Assembly: GCA_019828595.1 (NCBI GenBank)
Contig: JAHQRK010000004.1
Span: 248,001 to 312,000, forward strand
Direction of reading: 5' to 3'
DNA length: 64,000 nt
Origin: Aphanomyces cochlioides
Taxonomy: Eukaryota; Oomycota; Saprolegniomycetes; Saprolegniales; Verrucalvaceae
Position 1 is the stretch's first letter; each line of letters begins with the position of its first letter. Positions 33,811 through 45,054 of this stretch are shown one piece after another. The position numbers were made by a program, and so were the translations under genes. Below the pieces are notes generated by a model that saw only the letters and a list, made by a program, of their open reading frames with translations, had not been told where the DNA came from and did no database searches.

Positions 33811-34793
33811 CTTTAAAGTCTTGTCAAGATGGCAAAATGGACAATGACAACGCCGCGCAGGGAGAATTTATGTGAAGTCGCTAGTCGCAATGCGCGAAAT
33901 GGATTTCTTGGTTCGTCTCGACTTTGCACAGACGCGGAAGTGATCGCAATCGCCTGGACAAAAAAAGCACCAAGACACCAAAAGTTGGCATTCTTAAGAG
34001 CGGGAAAGCGGCAATAAATGGTAGAGTCCCCGGATATGAATACGGCGATGAGAAGGATAAGCGGCTGAAGTTATGATATCAGTTATCCATCCAAGAAATA
34101 TCTCCGATAGGTTGGAGGCACGAGAATGTCCATGAGGTGCATGGAAAGTCGGGTCTCATTACAAACGATCGGCGACATAATTTTTATTCTTGTCCACTGT
34201 GGACATTAGACTTTATATCATGAAAAAAACATAATTCGTATATTAATAACTTAATACACTGGTTCAATGTTGAGTAGAAAATTTTAAAAGGACTCAAGTC
34301 AGCTTTGTTATGTTATCCTTCAATCTTTAAAGTTTTAGTGATAGTATAGCAAAAGCATAGAGTGTATAGTCTAGACGTTAAGCTTTTGAAAGTATTTTGT
34401 CGGTTTAACAACACTCTAACCTATTTATGAATTAATAACTTGTAATATGTAATGTTCTTTTGCGAAAATTTATATTCTTCTGTCTGCACTTTCAATGCAA
34501 AAGGACTGTGAGTAAGATGAACATCCCACTCGATCAAGACGTGTGCATTGAATTTCAGATCGCAAGTTTCATTTGCGATCCACTCTTCCTGACTGGTTGA
34601 TTTTTGTCACAATGTTTCCTATGATAGAGTGAACTTTTAAAATTTGATCTTGAAATATCCAATTTGCAGAGCGAATACGCTCAAGAGTCGAGCTTTACTT
34701 CAAAAAAAGTTATGGTGTGTTTAAAAATGCGTCGCTGAAGGCATCGCAAAGCTGGTTGAGGTTATTGTTCACTGAAGTAATGAAGCGTTGTTG
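33811..34793. other. Xylanase 5' flank and AT-rich interval
   Basis: The first 200 bp are mixed in composition and presumably contain the xylanase promoter. From about 34180 the DNA is strongly AT-rich with only short frames. No gene or repeat is supported. It ends at the Harbinger-type inverted repeat at 34794. Confidence 0.5.
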
Positions 34794-34920
34794 AGTGGTG
34801 TTCAATTGTGATTGATTGTTTGATTGATGGAAGAATAAAAATATTCTTTTTCATCCAATCGTTGCTTTTCATCAAATTGTTGGCGTGGACATCCTGATTG
34901 ACTGATTGCTCGGTGTTTGG

Positions 34921-36169
34921 ATGCCGCAAACTACCGACAAGCAGTTAGCCATCGACACGGTTGACGATGTTCTGCTTTGCATAGCTGTCCAAGAGCTCAC
35001 AGCCAGCCGAAATGGTGAGATTGTATCTGATGGGCACCGTTGACGAAAAGACTTTTGGATATCCATGCGACTCGTTCTCGAAAACACTCACTACATCAAC
35101 CACAGAGGATATGTGGCAAGATCTCTTCAGTCTCTTGCTGCGGAAATTCAGGGAATGAGAGGCAGCGACTTTAAAGCCGAGTACCGACTTTCTAAGCACT
35201 ACTTTTGGCGAATCCACGACCTGATCAAAGATCACCCGATCTACTCTGAAAATCAGCGTCCTGTCGTTTATCAACTATTGGTTTTCTCCTCCAAGTTGCT
35301 GGTTCAGTGGAAATGGATCGTCTTTTCGTCGAAACGCAAGACTTTGCCATTGCAGTGTTGGGTCTGTCCGACTTTATACAGATCGTTGTGTAATTGCGCT
35401 CCGCCCACACCTCAAACGCATTGTTGCGTGGCCGACGCTTAGTGAGCAGCAAGAAATTTCATCAGCATTTGAATCCATGCATGGCTTTCCTGGCTGCGTC
35501 GGTGCTGTCGATGGAACTCTTGTCGCTTTGGCTCAAAAACCTTCTAAGCATGGCGAAGACTATTTTACAAGGAAGTCTAGTTATGCAATCAGTGCTATTG
35601 TTGTGTGCGATCACAGCAGACGAATTCGATATGTATATGCTGGCTGGCCAGGAAGTTGCCATGATCAACGAGTTTTTCAAAACTCAGATCTTGCTCGTCG
35701 CATTGGATCATACGTTGGTGGCAACAATTTTTTGGTTGGCGACTCAGCGTTTGCTCCCAACAGGCACTTAGTTTGTCCTTTCAAAAAGCCCCCCAGGCGT
35801 CAACTGCTTCCTGTTCATGAAGCGTTCAACGAGAGACTGTCCAGTTTACGTATTTGTATAGAGCACTGCATTGGCATGCTTAAAGGTCGGTTTCAATGCT
35901 TGAAGGAAGTTAGAGTTCGACTCAATGACGATCAGAACACGGTGAAGCGCTGTGTACACTTGATTGAGGCATGCTCAGTTGTCCACAATTATTGCATCAA
36001 CGACCAGATACCCGAGCAATGGATAGACAGTGACGATGACGACGAGGACGACAACGAAGATCCAAACATACAAAGTGATTCAAGTTTGCAAAGTGTTGCA
36101 GCCACAAGAGCAGATCCAAGTAGACGTGAAGAACTCCTGAAGTATTTTGTTGATCACACACTCGTATAG
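34921..36169 (+). pseudogene. Harbinger DDE transposase (DDE_Tnp_4 type), disrupted
   Basis: The nuclease core is clear. GAVDGTLV (about 35502) carries the first Asp, VGDSAFAPN (about 35740) the second Asp, and RICIEHCIGMLKGRF (about 35850) the Glu. YAGWPGSCHDQRVF and an acidic C-terminus are also typical. Upstream, a start at 34921 is followed in frame by TGA at 35041. The frame then shifts near 35283-35306, where small indels separate the QLLVF segment from the GNGSSFRR segment. The region from about 35308 to 36169 is open. At least two lesions make it unlikely to give active transposase. Confidence 0.8.
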
Positions 36170-36225
36170 TTCATTTGCTTTAATAGACTGCATTGCAAAT
36201 TGATTGTCATCGCTTTATTCATCTG

Positions 36226-37101
36226 TTAATCAAAAATCGCTGCTATTTCATCGTCAGTCATACCTGCGTTCTTCAATTCAAGCTTTGCTAGAGCCTTCTC
36301 TTTCAACGCTTGAGTACGACGTATCTCAATTTCCCACTTGGTCTTCTCTTCGTCCATTCGGAGACGCTTTGTCTCAATTTCAAGCTTGCCTTTCTCAATT
36401 GCTGTACGCTCTTTGTCAACAACAGCGTTAACTTGTGTCATTTGGTTCCACATGTCAAGTACAGAAACCGAACGCTTTGAGCTTGTTGAACTCACAGAGG
36501 CTGATCGATTGCTTGATGCACTCTGAACATTTTCCAAAGCTGCATCGTCGTCGTTGGTTACGTTCGAGCATTCTTTTTCTTGAACGCTCTCTTGTTGATC
36601 GTCATCTTCATTTGTGTAGATTGGTCGAGCCGCCGGTCTATCGCCCATGACCCGATGTAGGGCGTCGTAGTGTTTGCAGATCTTTAGTATTTTTGACCTT
36701 ACGTCAGTTTGTCCAACCTCTTCGTCCTCGTCAAGGACTCCCTCACCCGTACTGTTTGTCCAATCTCGAGCAGCGCGATACGACCTCTCGAGGTCATTGA
36801 TTTTGCTCCGTACTTCTCGTGAACTACGATGGCTCAATCCATGCGTGTGAAGTTTGTTGACAATTTCCTGGCACAACTTTTCCTTTGAGGCAACAACGGG
36901 AAGCGAGCGCGAGCCAGTTGCATGTCGAGAGGGAGTTTTCTTCAGGGATCCGGCACGCCAACGTGCGTAGTTGTTGTCTTCTGTGAGCCATTCCAACAAG
37001 ACTTCCAACGAGGACAGAGAGCCTTGATCCACAGCATCGCTGTCCCACGCGATTCCGTTGCGCTTTGTCGTCGATGTGAGTGACGAGGAGCCGTTCATCA
37101 A
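36226..37101 (-). CDS. Harbinger-associated Myb/SANT-like DNA-binding protein
   Basis: An intact 291-residue frame converges on the transposase, 57 bp away. Residues about 15-115 contain the Trp-rich helical region (LEVLLEWLTEDNNYARWRAG, then VRSKINDLERSYRAARDW) typical of the Myb/SANT-like partner of PIF/Harbinger transposases, which helps bring transposase to the element ends in the nucleus. A Ser-rich linker and a long charged coiled coil (about 220-285) follow. The frame has no stop or shift, unlike the transposase beside it. The family call rests on pattern and position. Confidence 0.7.
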   Translation of the reverse strand: MMNGSSSLTSTTKRNGIAWDSDAVDQGSLSSLEVLLEWLTEDNNYARWRAGSLKKTPSRHATGSRSLPVVASKEKLCQEIVNKLHTHGLSHRSSREVRSKINDLERSYRAARDWTNSTGEGVLDEDEEVGQTDVRSKILKICKHYDALHRVMGDRPAARPIYTNEDDDQQESVQEKECSNVTNDDDAALENVQSASSNRSASVSSTSSKRSVSVLDMWNQMTQVNAVVDKERTAIEKGKLEIETKRLRMDEEKTKWEIEIRRTQALKEKALAKLELKNAGMTDDEIAAIFD

Positions 37102-37276
37102 ACTTTTTCAGCAATACAGTTGATTGACGGCACAAAAAACACAAATTTTTGACCAATAGCTTTGACTTATTTATTTTTGCCATCAGTCAAGTGCTTTCAT
37201 CAATCACAATTGAACACCACTATTTTAGGCGAGTGGCACTTTTATCATTCGCAAAATTTGAAAATATAGGATTGGT

Positions 37277-37489
37277 GTAGCGATCCTGAGCCACCGGTTT
37301 GGCTCAGGACTTCGGCTGAATGCTGTAACGCAGTTTACGACTTAGGAAACTAGCGTAAACGCCCCTCAACACCAACCAAAGCGATGTGACAATAGGATGT
37401 GGCTTAAAGTTACAAGGATGTGCTAGATTAGAGTTAAGTTGAGATCTAATTCATTCTACAATTTGCCTTCCTCTGCCTAGTTTGCTACA
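37277..37489 (+). repeat. 5' LTR
   Basis: This 213-bp repeat starts TGTAGCGATCC and ends GTTTGCTACA, so its ends are the inverted TGTAGC/GCTACA. Its first 204 bases are identical by eye to 43001-43204. A short inverted motif (GAGCCACCGGTTTGGCTC) lies near its start. Confidence 0.9.
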
Positions 37490-37491
37490 TT

Positions 37492-37502
37492 TGGTAGCAC
37501 TT
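37492..37502 (+). other. Putative primer-binding site
   Basis: TGGTAGCACTT begins 2 bp after the 5' LTR. TGGTAGC is complementary to the CCA-tipped 3' end of a tRNA, with initiator Met as one candidate. The exact tRNA is not determined. Confidence 0.5.
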
Positions 37503-37752
37503 CTTGGTTGCCTTCACCTTTTCCCCTCTGTCCCTGGGTGTCCCTCTCTGTCCCTGTCCCGCAACCTTGTTTGCCAAGGTATTTCAACTGTCTTCTCGAA
37601 GCGGTTGTGTGGTCATTTTACTCGACATCACAGTATTTCTCCACGAGTGGGTCCGCGTTGTTAGTCTCTTTTGAGCAGAATCGCCACTCGACTGAAGGAG
37701 TAAAGTACTAGTCTTGTGAATAATCCATACACAGTCTAAGAGTGATCTATAG

Positions 37753-38121
37753 ATGCCTAGAAGCAACAATCGCGTTTCAAGCGTACACCAATTAGCGGCT
37801 GCCGAATCTATCGCGGATTTGTTCTCGACTCCCAGCGAAGCGATCAAGTTGCGTGCTGACATCTACCGACTCTGCTCGTTCCAAAGCGTGGTCATCAAGA
37901 AACTGCGTGCCCTAATCCCTGAAGAAAAAAACTCCAACGCGCGCAACGTACTTCAAGCTCTTACGGATAACCTTATCCGGCGCAACACTCAAGTCGAAAA
38001 TCTGATCAGTGGGACGCTCGACCGCGACATCATCAATTACCGCGCAGCCCGCCTCAAGAAGAAAGCAGCCAATCAAAATCAAGAAAAAAGCGAAATCCAA
38101 GTCGAAGACGAAGAAAAGTAA
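37753..38121 (+). CDS. Small upstream retrotransposon ORF, function unknown
   Basis: An intact frame of 122 residues lies between the LTR leader and gag. It is helical and charged, with an Ala/Leu-rich first half and a Lys/Glu/Gln-rich C-terminus. It has no zinc knuckle and no motif I recognise. A 130-bp A-rich spacer separates it from the gag start at 38254. It might be a separate gag-like or accessory protein, or a gag N-terminus cut off by decay. Confidence 0.45.
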   Translation: MPRSNNRVSSVHQLAAAESIADLFSTPSEAIKLRADIYRLCSFQSVVIKKLRALIPEEKNSNARNVLQALTDNLIRRNTQVENLISGTLDRDIINYRAARLKKKAANQNQEKSEIQVEDEEK

Positions 38122-38253
38122 AAAAATAGAAAAAGAATAGCTTAGTCTTTTTAAGAAAACAAAAAAGACAGCAAAAAAAAGAAAATAGAACAAAGTTAGA
38201 AAAAGAATTCAAAACAAAACACTTTCAAAAAAAAATAATATCAGAAAAAAAAG

Positions 38254-41200
38254 ATGGTAAAATTAGAGCAATTATTTGCAACAATGTTAGAAACAATTCA
38301 TAGATTAGAGAAAAATTTGGAAGAAGTCTCCAAGACACAATCCCTTCAAGTTGAAGTCCAAAAAGAAAGCAACAAGCGACATGAAGAAAGTCGACGTGGT
38401 CAAGAATACAAAGTTGAAGGCCTTACAATGCCGAAGTATCACGGAAGAATGGACGAATGCATAAGTCTATACATACATCAAGTAAACACATATTTCAAGG
38501 CGAAAAACATCGACCCTAAACTGAATCAAGAGACGCATACAAGATGCATTGCCATGGTCGTAGCCAACTTTCGGGGCTTAGCAGCAGCCTGGTATCAAGA
38601 CCGCCTACGCACAAGTGGCGAACCACCAAAAACACCTCGAACTCGAAGAAGAACTCCGATATGAATTCGAGCCCGATGACTTACAAGACCGCATCCGCGA
38701 CCAACTCTACGAGTTGAAGCAAGCTAACTGCGCCAATTTAATGGACTATGTCGGCAAGTTCCGCCGTATTTGCACTCAAGTCCAAGACATGACCGAGCGC
38801 GACAAGATATCCTTTTTCCAACGCGGCCTACGAACAAGAACAAGAGAAGAAGTTCAATATAGAACATGTGAATCAGTAACCGAAGCCATTCAAGTAGCTC
38901 TAGACTTTGAGCGAGCGCATAGTTTCACTCTCGGAAACAATGGAAGAGACTCCCGCCACCAGCAACGCCGTGACCAACACCACAGACCACGATTCCAACG
39001 CAATCACCAAGGCAATGACCAGCGACAACGACCAAACAATCAAGACTCAAGACATTTTTCTTCCTTCCGTCAACCTCAGCCAGAGCGTGACGAATATGAC
39101 ATGGAAGTCGATAACGCGCAAATGAATCGAAACTCTCAGCGTGGTCCTCGAACCTGCTACAAGTGCGGCCGAGTAGGCCATCTAGCCAATGTCTGCCAAA
39201 GCTCTCAACTGTTTCACCAGAACAACCAAAACAACAATTTCCGCCATTCAAACCACAACAACAGAGCAGTGACTTTCTCTGGAACACAATCATCTCGTCC
39301 AACTAACCGACAACACAATGTTCAAGTTCAAGAAGCCGAAGACAGCGATGAAGAAGAAGAAATTGAAGTGATCAACACGCACGTTGCTCAAAGCAAGTAC
39401 AAGGTAGTCCCAACGGAAAATCAACTGATGATTTCAGAAGGTCAACTGGATGGAAAGCCAGTAAAGATTTTAATTGACAGCGGTGCTACAAACCTTTTGT
39501 GCCGTCCTGGCCTCTGTGACCAAGTCATTCGGGAAAAAGAAGCCATCATTCAAGGATTTGACGGACAAAACTCTGGCGTAAAACGAGTAAATGAAGCTGA
39601 AGGTTCTCTCGTTCTCGAAGGAATGTCTTTTCCCAACTTACCGTTTACGGAATGGGATCTGGGTTCGAAGAACTTTGACGTGATTTTGGGACAACCATGG
39701 TTCCATCGCTTTAATCCCATTGTGGATTGGAGAAATCACAAGATTTTATCGATCAATGGAAGTGTAGTCAAGGAAGAAAGCGACAAATCAAGCGACGGAT
39801 GGATTCTCAAGATTACGACAGTCAAGGAAGTTCAAGAAAACCTTCACCCTGCCATCAAAACACTCCTAACAAAGTATAAAGATGTGTTTCCTAAAGAACT
39901 TCCCGACGCACTGCCTCCAAAACGAGGAATTGAATTCGATTTGACCATGCGTCCAGATGCCAAGCCACAATATCGACCACCTTTTCGTCTATCTCAAGTC
40001 GAGCAAGCATCTCTGGACAAGTTCATCAGCGAACTTGAAAGAAAAGGATGGATTCAATTGTCCAACAGCGACTGGGTTTCGAATATCTTTGGAGTCCCCA
40101 AGAAAGATGAAAACGGCCAAATGAAGTCAAGAAGCGAATGGCTGTGATCAGCAACTCCCGACACTCCAATACGTTGGGTTCTTGACTATCGATATGTCAA
40201 CTCGCAAACGGTGATCCCAAAGATCCCTTTGCCAAACATCGAAGACTTATTTGATCGCATGCATGGAAGCAAAGTCTTTACGAAGATCGACTTAGCGTCT
40301 GGATATCACCAAATGCTTGTTGAACCAAAAGCAAGAAAATACACAGCCTTTCGTACTCATCGAGAAGTCTATGAATGGGTTGTTGCTCCCATGGGAATGG
40401 CCGGAATGCCAGGAATTTGGTCCCGACTTATGCGTCGCCTCTTCGATAAATTCCCCTTTGCCGTTGTATACATGGATGATATCTGTGTTTTCTCTAAGTC
40501 AATCGACGACCACATCCATCACCTTCAAGCAATTTGCGATGTTTTACGAGCTGAAAAGTTGTACGCTCGTCCGTCTAAGTGTGCCTTTGCCCTCGACTCA
40601 GTCGATTTTCTCGGCCACACAATTTCCAAAGACGGCTTACACGTTGACAAGTCAAAAGTTCGTGCAATCGAACAATGGGCTGAACCTAAGTGCACTAAAG
40701 ACTTAGTGAGTTTCATCGGATTTGCGAGCTTTTACAGAAAGTTTATTCCGAAGTTTTCGGACATTGTCCGCCCTTTAAGTGAATTGATGAAGCCAAAAAC
40801 GCCGTGGTCATGGACTGAAGATCAGCGACAAGCCATTTTAACGATCAAGATTGCACTTCAACAAGCTCCAGTTTTACAACTGCCCAACTACGACAAGCCT
40901 TTCATCGTAACAACTGATGCCTCGGGATACTGTTGTGGAGCAGTTCTATCCCAGTTGGATAAGGACAGCAATGATCGACCGATCGCATTTTTGTCTAAGC
41001 GACTTGGCCCTCATGAAGTCAAGTGGCCTGCTCATGAAAAAGAACTCTACGCGATCAAGCTTGCACTCGGCAAGTGGCGTCACTACCTTCATGGTACTCG
41101 ATTCGACATTTACACGGACAACTCCACGTGTAAATGGTTCATGGAAACTCCTATTCTCACGCCTAAGTTGACTCGATGGCTCGACTTTTTCAGTGCGTTT

Positions 41201-43005
41201 GACTTTGTGTTGCATCATCGGCCTGGCAAACTTAATGTCGTTGCCGATGCGCTTTCGCGACCTCCACGAGATGCCTCAAACTTTGCGATGATGATTTCTG
41301 TTCATAATTGCGGAATCCGTTGTGCAAACGCCGCTCTACGACTTGATGCCTTGCAAACTCCACCTGACTTATCCCGTTTCCCCTCACGTGAACTTACCAA
41401 GCTCGTTGGACCTCCATTTTTGGGGGAGGATCTGTCAAGTCAAAAATGTGCTTCCACTCCGCAACGACTTGTAATCAATCATTCAAGACAAATTTCGAAT
41501 TCAACAGTCGAAATGGATCAAAACACGAAAGAGCGATACATTAAAGCTTACAAGAAAGACATCTCTGTTGCTATACAAGACAAATATGTTCAAAAAGATG
41601 ACTTGTACTTCCTTCGTTCGAAAGATCAAGTATGGAGCCTTTATGTTCCCAATGATGTTATCCTGCGCGCTGAAGTTATTTCTCAAGCTCATGACTCAAG
41701 CATTGCTGCGCATCCCGGAACAAGACGAACATTGCTAAGTATTTCTCAGTGGTATTACTGGGATACTCTCTTGGAAGATGTCAAACTTTATGTTGCAACT
41801 TGTGAAACTTGCAGTCGATACAAGACAAATAGTCTTCGTGCCAATGGCAAAATGATTCCGATTCAAGCCCCTAACGAATGCTGGCATACTATTTCAGCAG
41901 ACTGGATCACTGGACTACCTCTATCCAAGTCGTGCGATGCTATCTTAGTTGTTGTTGACAAATTGTCAAAAAGAGCTAAGTACATTCCAACTCAAACAAA
42001 TGCCGATGCTCCGCAAACCGCTAAGTTGTTTTTCGATCATGTTGTTCGCCACCATGGCTTACCAAGCGTGATCATCAGTGATCGAGACCCAAAATTTACA
42101 AGTAATTTCTGAAAGTCCCTCATGCAAATCATGAATATCAAGCAAGCCATGACAAGTGCGGGTCGTGCTCAAGCTGATGGAGCAACTGAACGCCAAAATC
42201 GAACACTAGAAGATGCTCTACGTTGCCAAGTGTCCTATCTTGGAGAAGATTGGGTTGACCATTTACCCACGATAGAGTATGCTCACCAAGGACTTGTTCA
42301 GTCGTCAACTGGCCTCACTCCATTTCAAATCGACACTGGAAGAACTTTGCGAAACCCTGTAATAGATAGTATAATGCCTCCAAATGACTTTGCCAAAAAC
42401 TTCTCTGAAGAACGACAAGAGATATTGAAGATTGCCAAGAAAATTTGAAGAAGGCTCAAGCAAGACAAAAGACATTCTATGACAAGAAGCGCTCAAACAT
42501 AACTTTCAAAGTTGGAGATCAAGTTCTCCTTGCAACCCGCGATTTGCCCTTGAAGCATGCACAACAACTAGATCGCAATGGGCGTCCAAAGCTAGTTCCC
42601 CGATTCATCGGCCCCTTTGATGTCATTGAAGAAATCAATGAAAACGCAATGCGCCTGAAGTTGCCTCGATCAATGTCAAGACTCCATGATGTTTTCAATG
42701 TCGACCGCCTGAAACACTATCAACCGAACGATCCCAAATTTGCAAGTCGACCGATTCCCAAGGCAACACCCGTCATACTCGATGACTCAACTGGTGAAGA
42801 ACTCTTCATCGTCGAACGCCTCTTGAAGCAGAGACAATTCAATCGCAAGCTCGAATATCTCGTCAAGTGGCATGGCCAACCTGAAAGCGAAGCAACATGG
42901 GAACTCGCAAAGAACATCAAGCACGTCGTTCATTTCAAGCAGCTAGTTCAAGACCTCCAGCGCCGTCTTTCCCGACGACAGCCGGACGTCACGGGGAGGA
43001 TGTAG
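38254..43005 (+). pseudogene. Gag-Pol polyprotein with chromodomain, disrupted
   Basis: Domains in order: capsid-like gag (38254 to about 39100), CCHC zinc knuckle CYKCGRVGHLANVC (about 39157), aspartic protease with LIDSGATNLL (about 39470), reverse transcriptase with VVYMDDICVF (about 40465), RNase H beginning VTTDASGYCCGAVLS (about 40909), integrase zinc finger and core (about 41690-42300), and a C-terminal chromodomain with EYLVKWHGQP (about 42857). The lesions are an extra A in the A-run near 38630 that shifts gag, an in-frame TGA at 40145 before the reverse transcriptase core, TGA at 42110 in the integrase core, and a lost base near 42440. The catalytic residues themselves remain. The chromodomain suggests targeting to modified histones. 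Confidence 0.88.
42989..43000 (+). other. Polypurine tract
   Basis: ACGGGGAGGA directly precedes the 3' LTR at 43001, in the position of the polypurine tract that primes plus-strand synthesis. It overlaps the last codons of pol. Confidence 0.7.
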
Positions 43006-43204
43006 CGATCCTGAGCCACCGGTTTGGCTCAGGACTTCGGCTGAATGCTGTAACGCAGTTTACGACTTAGGAAACTAGCGTAAACGCCCCTCAACACCAA
43101 CCAAAGCGATGTGACAATAGGATGTGGCTTAAAGTTACAAGGATGTGCTAGATTAGAGTTAAGTTGAGATCTAATTCATTCTACAATTTGCCTTCCTCTG
43201 CCTA

Positions 43205-45037
43205 TTGTAGGGGCCTTTTGGGAAGATACACCAATCAAAGTGTCGTATCTCATTCACTATTACTCCGATTTTACTGAAAAAAGAAAATAAAAAAACTCGA
43301 AACGATGCTTGAAAATATCTTCATTGGAAGGATTTATGTCAGAGCAAATTAATACCTCCAAAAACAACGCCAAAAAAAAGAAAATCATTCTTGCAAATAG
43401 TAGCGAATAGGGTTACGTTTAGTAAGCAATGTCGTTATCTGATTGGCTCAAATATGATCACTCCGAGTATATTCTTTTGAAGTATATAAAAATATAAAGG
43501 TTATGATATCAAGATTCAGAGTTATCCAACCCATCCAAGAGTCCGTTCAATTCATGGTCTTCGCCGCAGTCTGACTCGAGATCTTCTTCAGCTAAGACAG
43601 CATCTTCAGCGCCGGCGATGTACATGTCTTCAAACCCTTGAGCTTTACGGTACGAGGACATCCATTGCTCCCGTGTGACAACATCGAAGCAGCCCTGCAG
43701 CCGAGCAATCAAGTCTGAAATATTCTTGGATGGACGACGCGCAATCTTGTTTTTCACGGCACCCCATATGAGCTCTATGGGCTGAAGCTCTGGGTGATAT
43801 GGTGGCGTGAAATACAATGTGTGACCGTGCGTTGTGGCGATCAGTTGCGTTGCGTATTTCGGCGGGCCCCGTCTCTGCTTTACGACTTCCAGAAGCTCAG
43901 CCTTCGTCATTGCGGCGTCGAACGGAATCTCCTCGTTGCTCAACCACAACTGAACATCGAGTTTGTTGCTTGATGCAGTCGGTCATGGCACCGTATTCCG
44001 CTTTTGGTACTTCGCGCCGTCCATATGAATGATGCAAGGTCCGTGCTTGGCATTTAAATTCCGGCAAACTTTGTGAACCACTTCTCAAATTGTTCGGCGT
44101 TGAAATTCCCATGATAGTCGTCGTCACTTTCGTCGGTCTGAGGTTCATCGCGTCGTTTACGCTTGACCTTTCGAAGTGAAGGCCACATTGCAATGGATTC
44201 TTCGACAAACGCCGCGTGCACGACTCCTCCTGGGGAGGATTTGATAATCCCAGCGCCGGCAATGCAGACGCGAGGCCCTTTTCCAGTCTTTGTTTTGCGC
44301 AACTTCGACACATCAACCCAAGTTTTTGCAGGCGAGTGATTAAGATTGCAGTATGATTCGTCCAAGTATACCTCAGGCAACATCGGCAGGCGGTTTGCGT
44401 TGCGATTGCTGGTCTTTTTGCGCAAGTACTTCGGGTCTCTGCCAAGTAAATCCGAGACTTTCCCTTTTGGTGCCTGAACCCCATACGCTTGAGAACTCGT
44501 CGCATTGTCCGCACAGCGACATCGATGTCGTATTCGGCCTTCAAGTCATGGCAAAGGCTCATTGCAGACACTGGAATACATTCGTCATTGGCTTTCTTGA
44601 TGTTGCTTCGAATTTCCGTTGCGAAATGTTCTGCCGCGGAACGTGGTCGATGGCCTCGATTTCGCCTGCGCTGAGAAAATGTCGGGTCATGGAATTGATT
44701 CCAATCCGCTATGATTCTTGCGACGGTCGCTTCCCCCACAGCGAGGCATTCTGCAACGCACTTCCGTACTTTTCCTTGTCTTCCTTGTGTGTTTTCCTCC
44801 TTCTTTCGCATGAAATATTCATGAGCCTTCACGACCAACATCTTCTCCGCAGGACTAAGCTCATGTCGTTTCGCCATATCTCCTCCGTTTCTGGGCGGAT
44901 TTTGACGTGTGAACACTTCACGTGAAGGCCAGATTCTACTCGTTCTACCAATCATTTCAAAGTACTAGAATTCCAAGTATTTCACATTTATATTACAATT
45001 TGTATGTGCCGTGTATCATCCCAAAAGGCCCCTACAA
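43205..45037 (-). mobile_element. Tc1/mariner-superfamily transposon nested in the LTR
   Basis: The inverted ends match at about 26 of 27 positions (TTGTAGGGGCCTTTTGGGA at 43205, complement ending at 45037). TA is duplicated on both sides. It carries one DDE transposase gene on the minus strand, now disrupted. It must have jumped in after the retrotransposon integrated. Confidence 0.88.
43509..44877 (-). pseudogene. Tc1/mariner-like DDE transposase, disrupted
   Basis: The start at 44877 (MAKRHELSPAEKMLVV) opens a helix-turn-helix DNA-binding region. The catalytic domain shows VYLDESYCN (first Asp, about 44360), IIHMDGAKYQ (second Asp, about 44025) and LQPIELIWGAVKN (Glu, about 43780), matching the DDE_3 endonuclease layout. 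The frame shifts near 44450 and near 44070, and an in-frame TGA follows the NTVP segment (about 43985), after which the frame is open to 43509. An acidic C-terminus follows. It is unlikely to be active. Confidence 0.8.
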
Positions 45038-45054
45038 TAGTTTGCTACAATTGG

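Larger units (their letters stand above)
34794..37221. mobile_element. PIF/Harbinger-type DNA transposon
   Basis: The element is bounded by an inverted repeat of about 23 bp: AGTGGTGTTCAATTGTGATT at 34794 and its complement ending at 37221. It carries the two convergent genes expected of PIF/Harbinger elements, a DDE transposase on the plus strand (34921-36169) and a Myb/SANT-like DNA-binding protein on the minus strand (36226-37101). I could not confirm the usual 3-bp target duplication. The transposase is broken, so this copy is not autonomous. It lies immediately upstream of the retrotransposon at 37277. Confidence 0.75.
37277..45049 (+). mobile_element. Ty3/gypsy chromovirus-type LTR retrotransposon, interrupted
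   Basis: The element runs from the 5' LTR (37277-37489) to the end of the split 3' LTR (45049) and is flanked by the 5-bp duplication ATTGG (37272-37276 and 45050-45054). The order primer-binding site, gag, protease, reverse transcriptase, RNase H, integrase, chromodomain defines a Ty3/gypsy chromovirus. Without the mariner-like insert (43205-45037 plus the duplicated TA) it is about 5.9 kb. It is defective: there are two in-frame TGA codons and two frame breaks in gag-pol. Confidence 0.9.
43001..45049 (+). repeat. 3' LTR, split by a DNA transposon
   Basis: The LTR occupies 43001-43204 and resumes at 45040-45049 (GTTTGCTACA), followed by the ATTGG target duplication. Between them lies the mariner-like element flanked by duplicated TA (43203-43204 and 45038-45039). 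Removing the insert and one TA restores a 213-bp LTR matching the 5' copy. Confidence 0.9.

Noticed and set aside
38626..38640. Programmed frameshift in gag
   Set aside because: The break lies inside the capsid region and needs a plus-one shift in an A-run without a standard slippery heptamer, so a simple insertion is more likely.
40145..42112. TGA read as an amino acid in the retrotransposon
   Set aside because: TGA is the normal stop of several intact genes in this window, so general recoding is unlikely. Local readthrough is left open in the findings.
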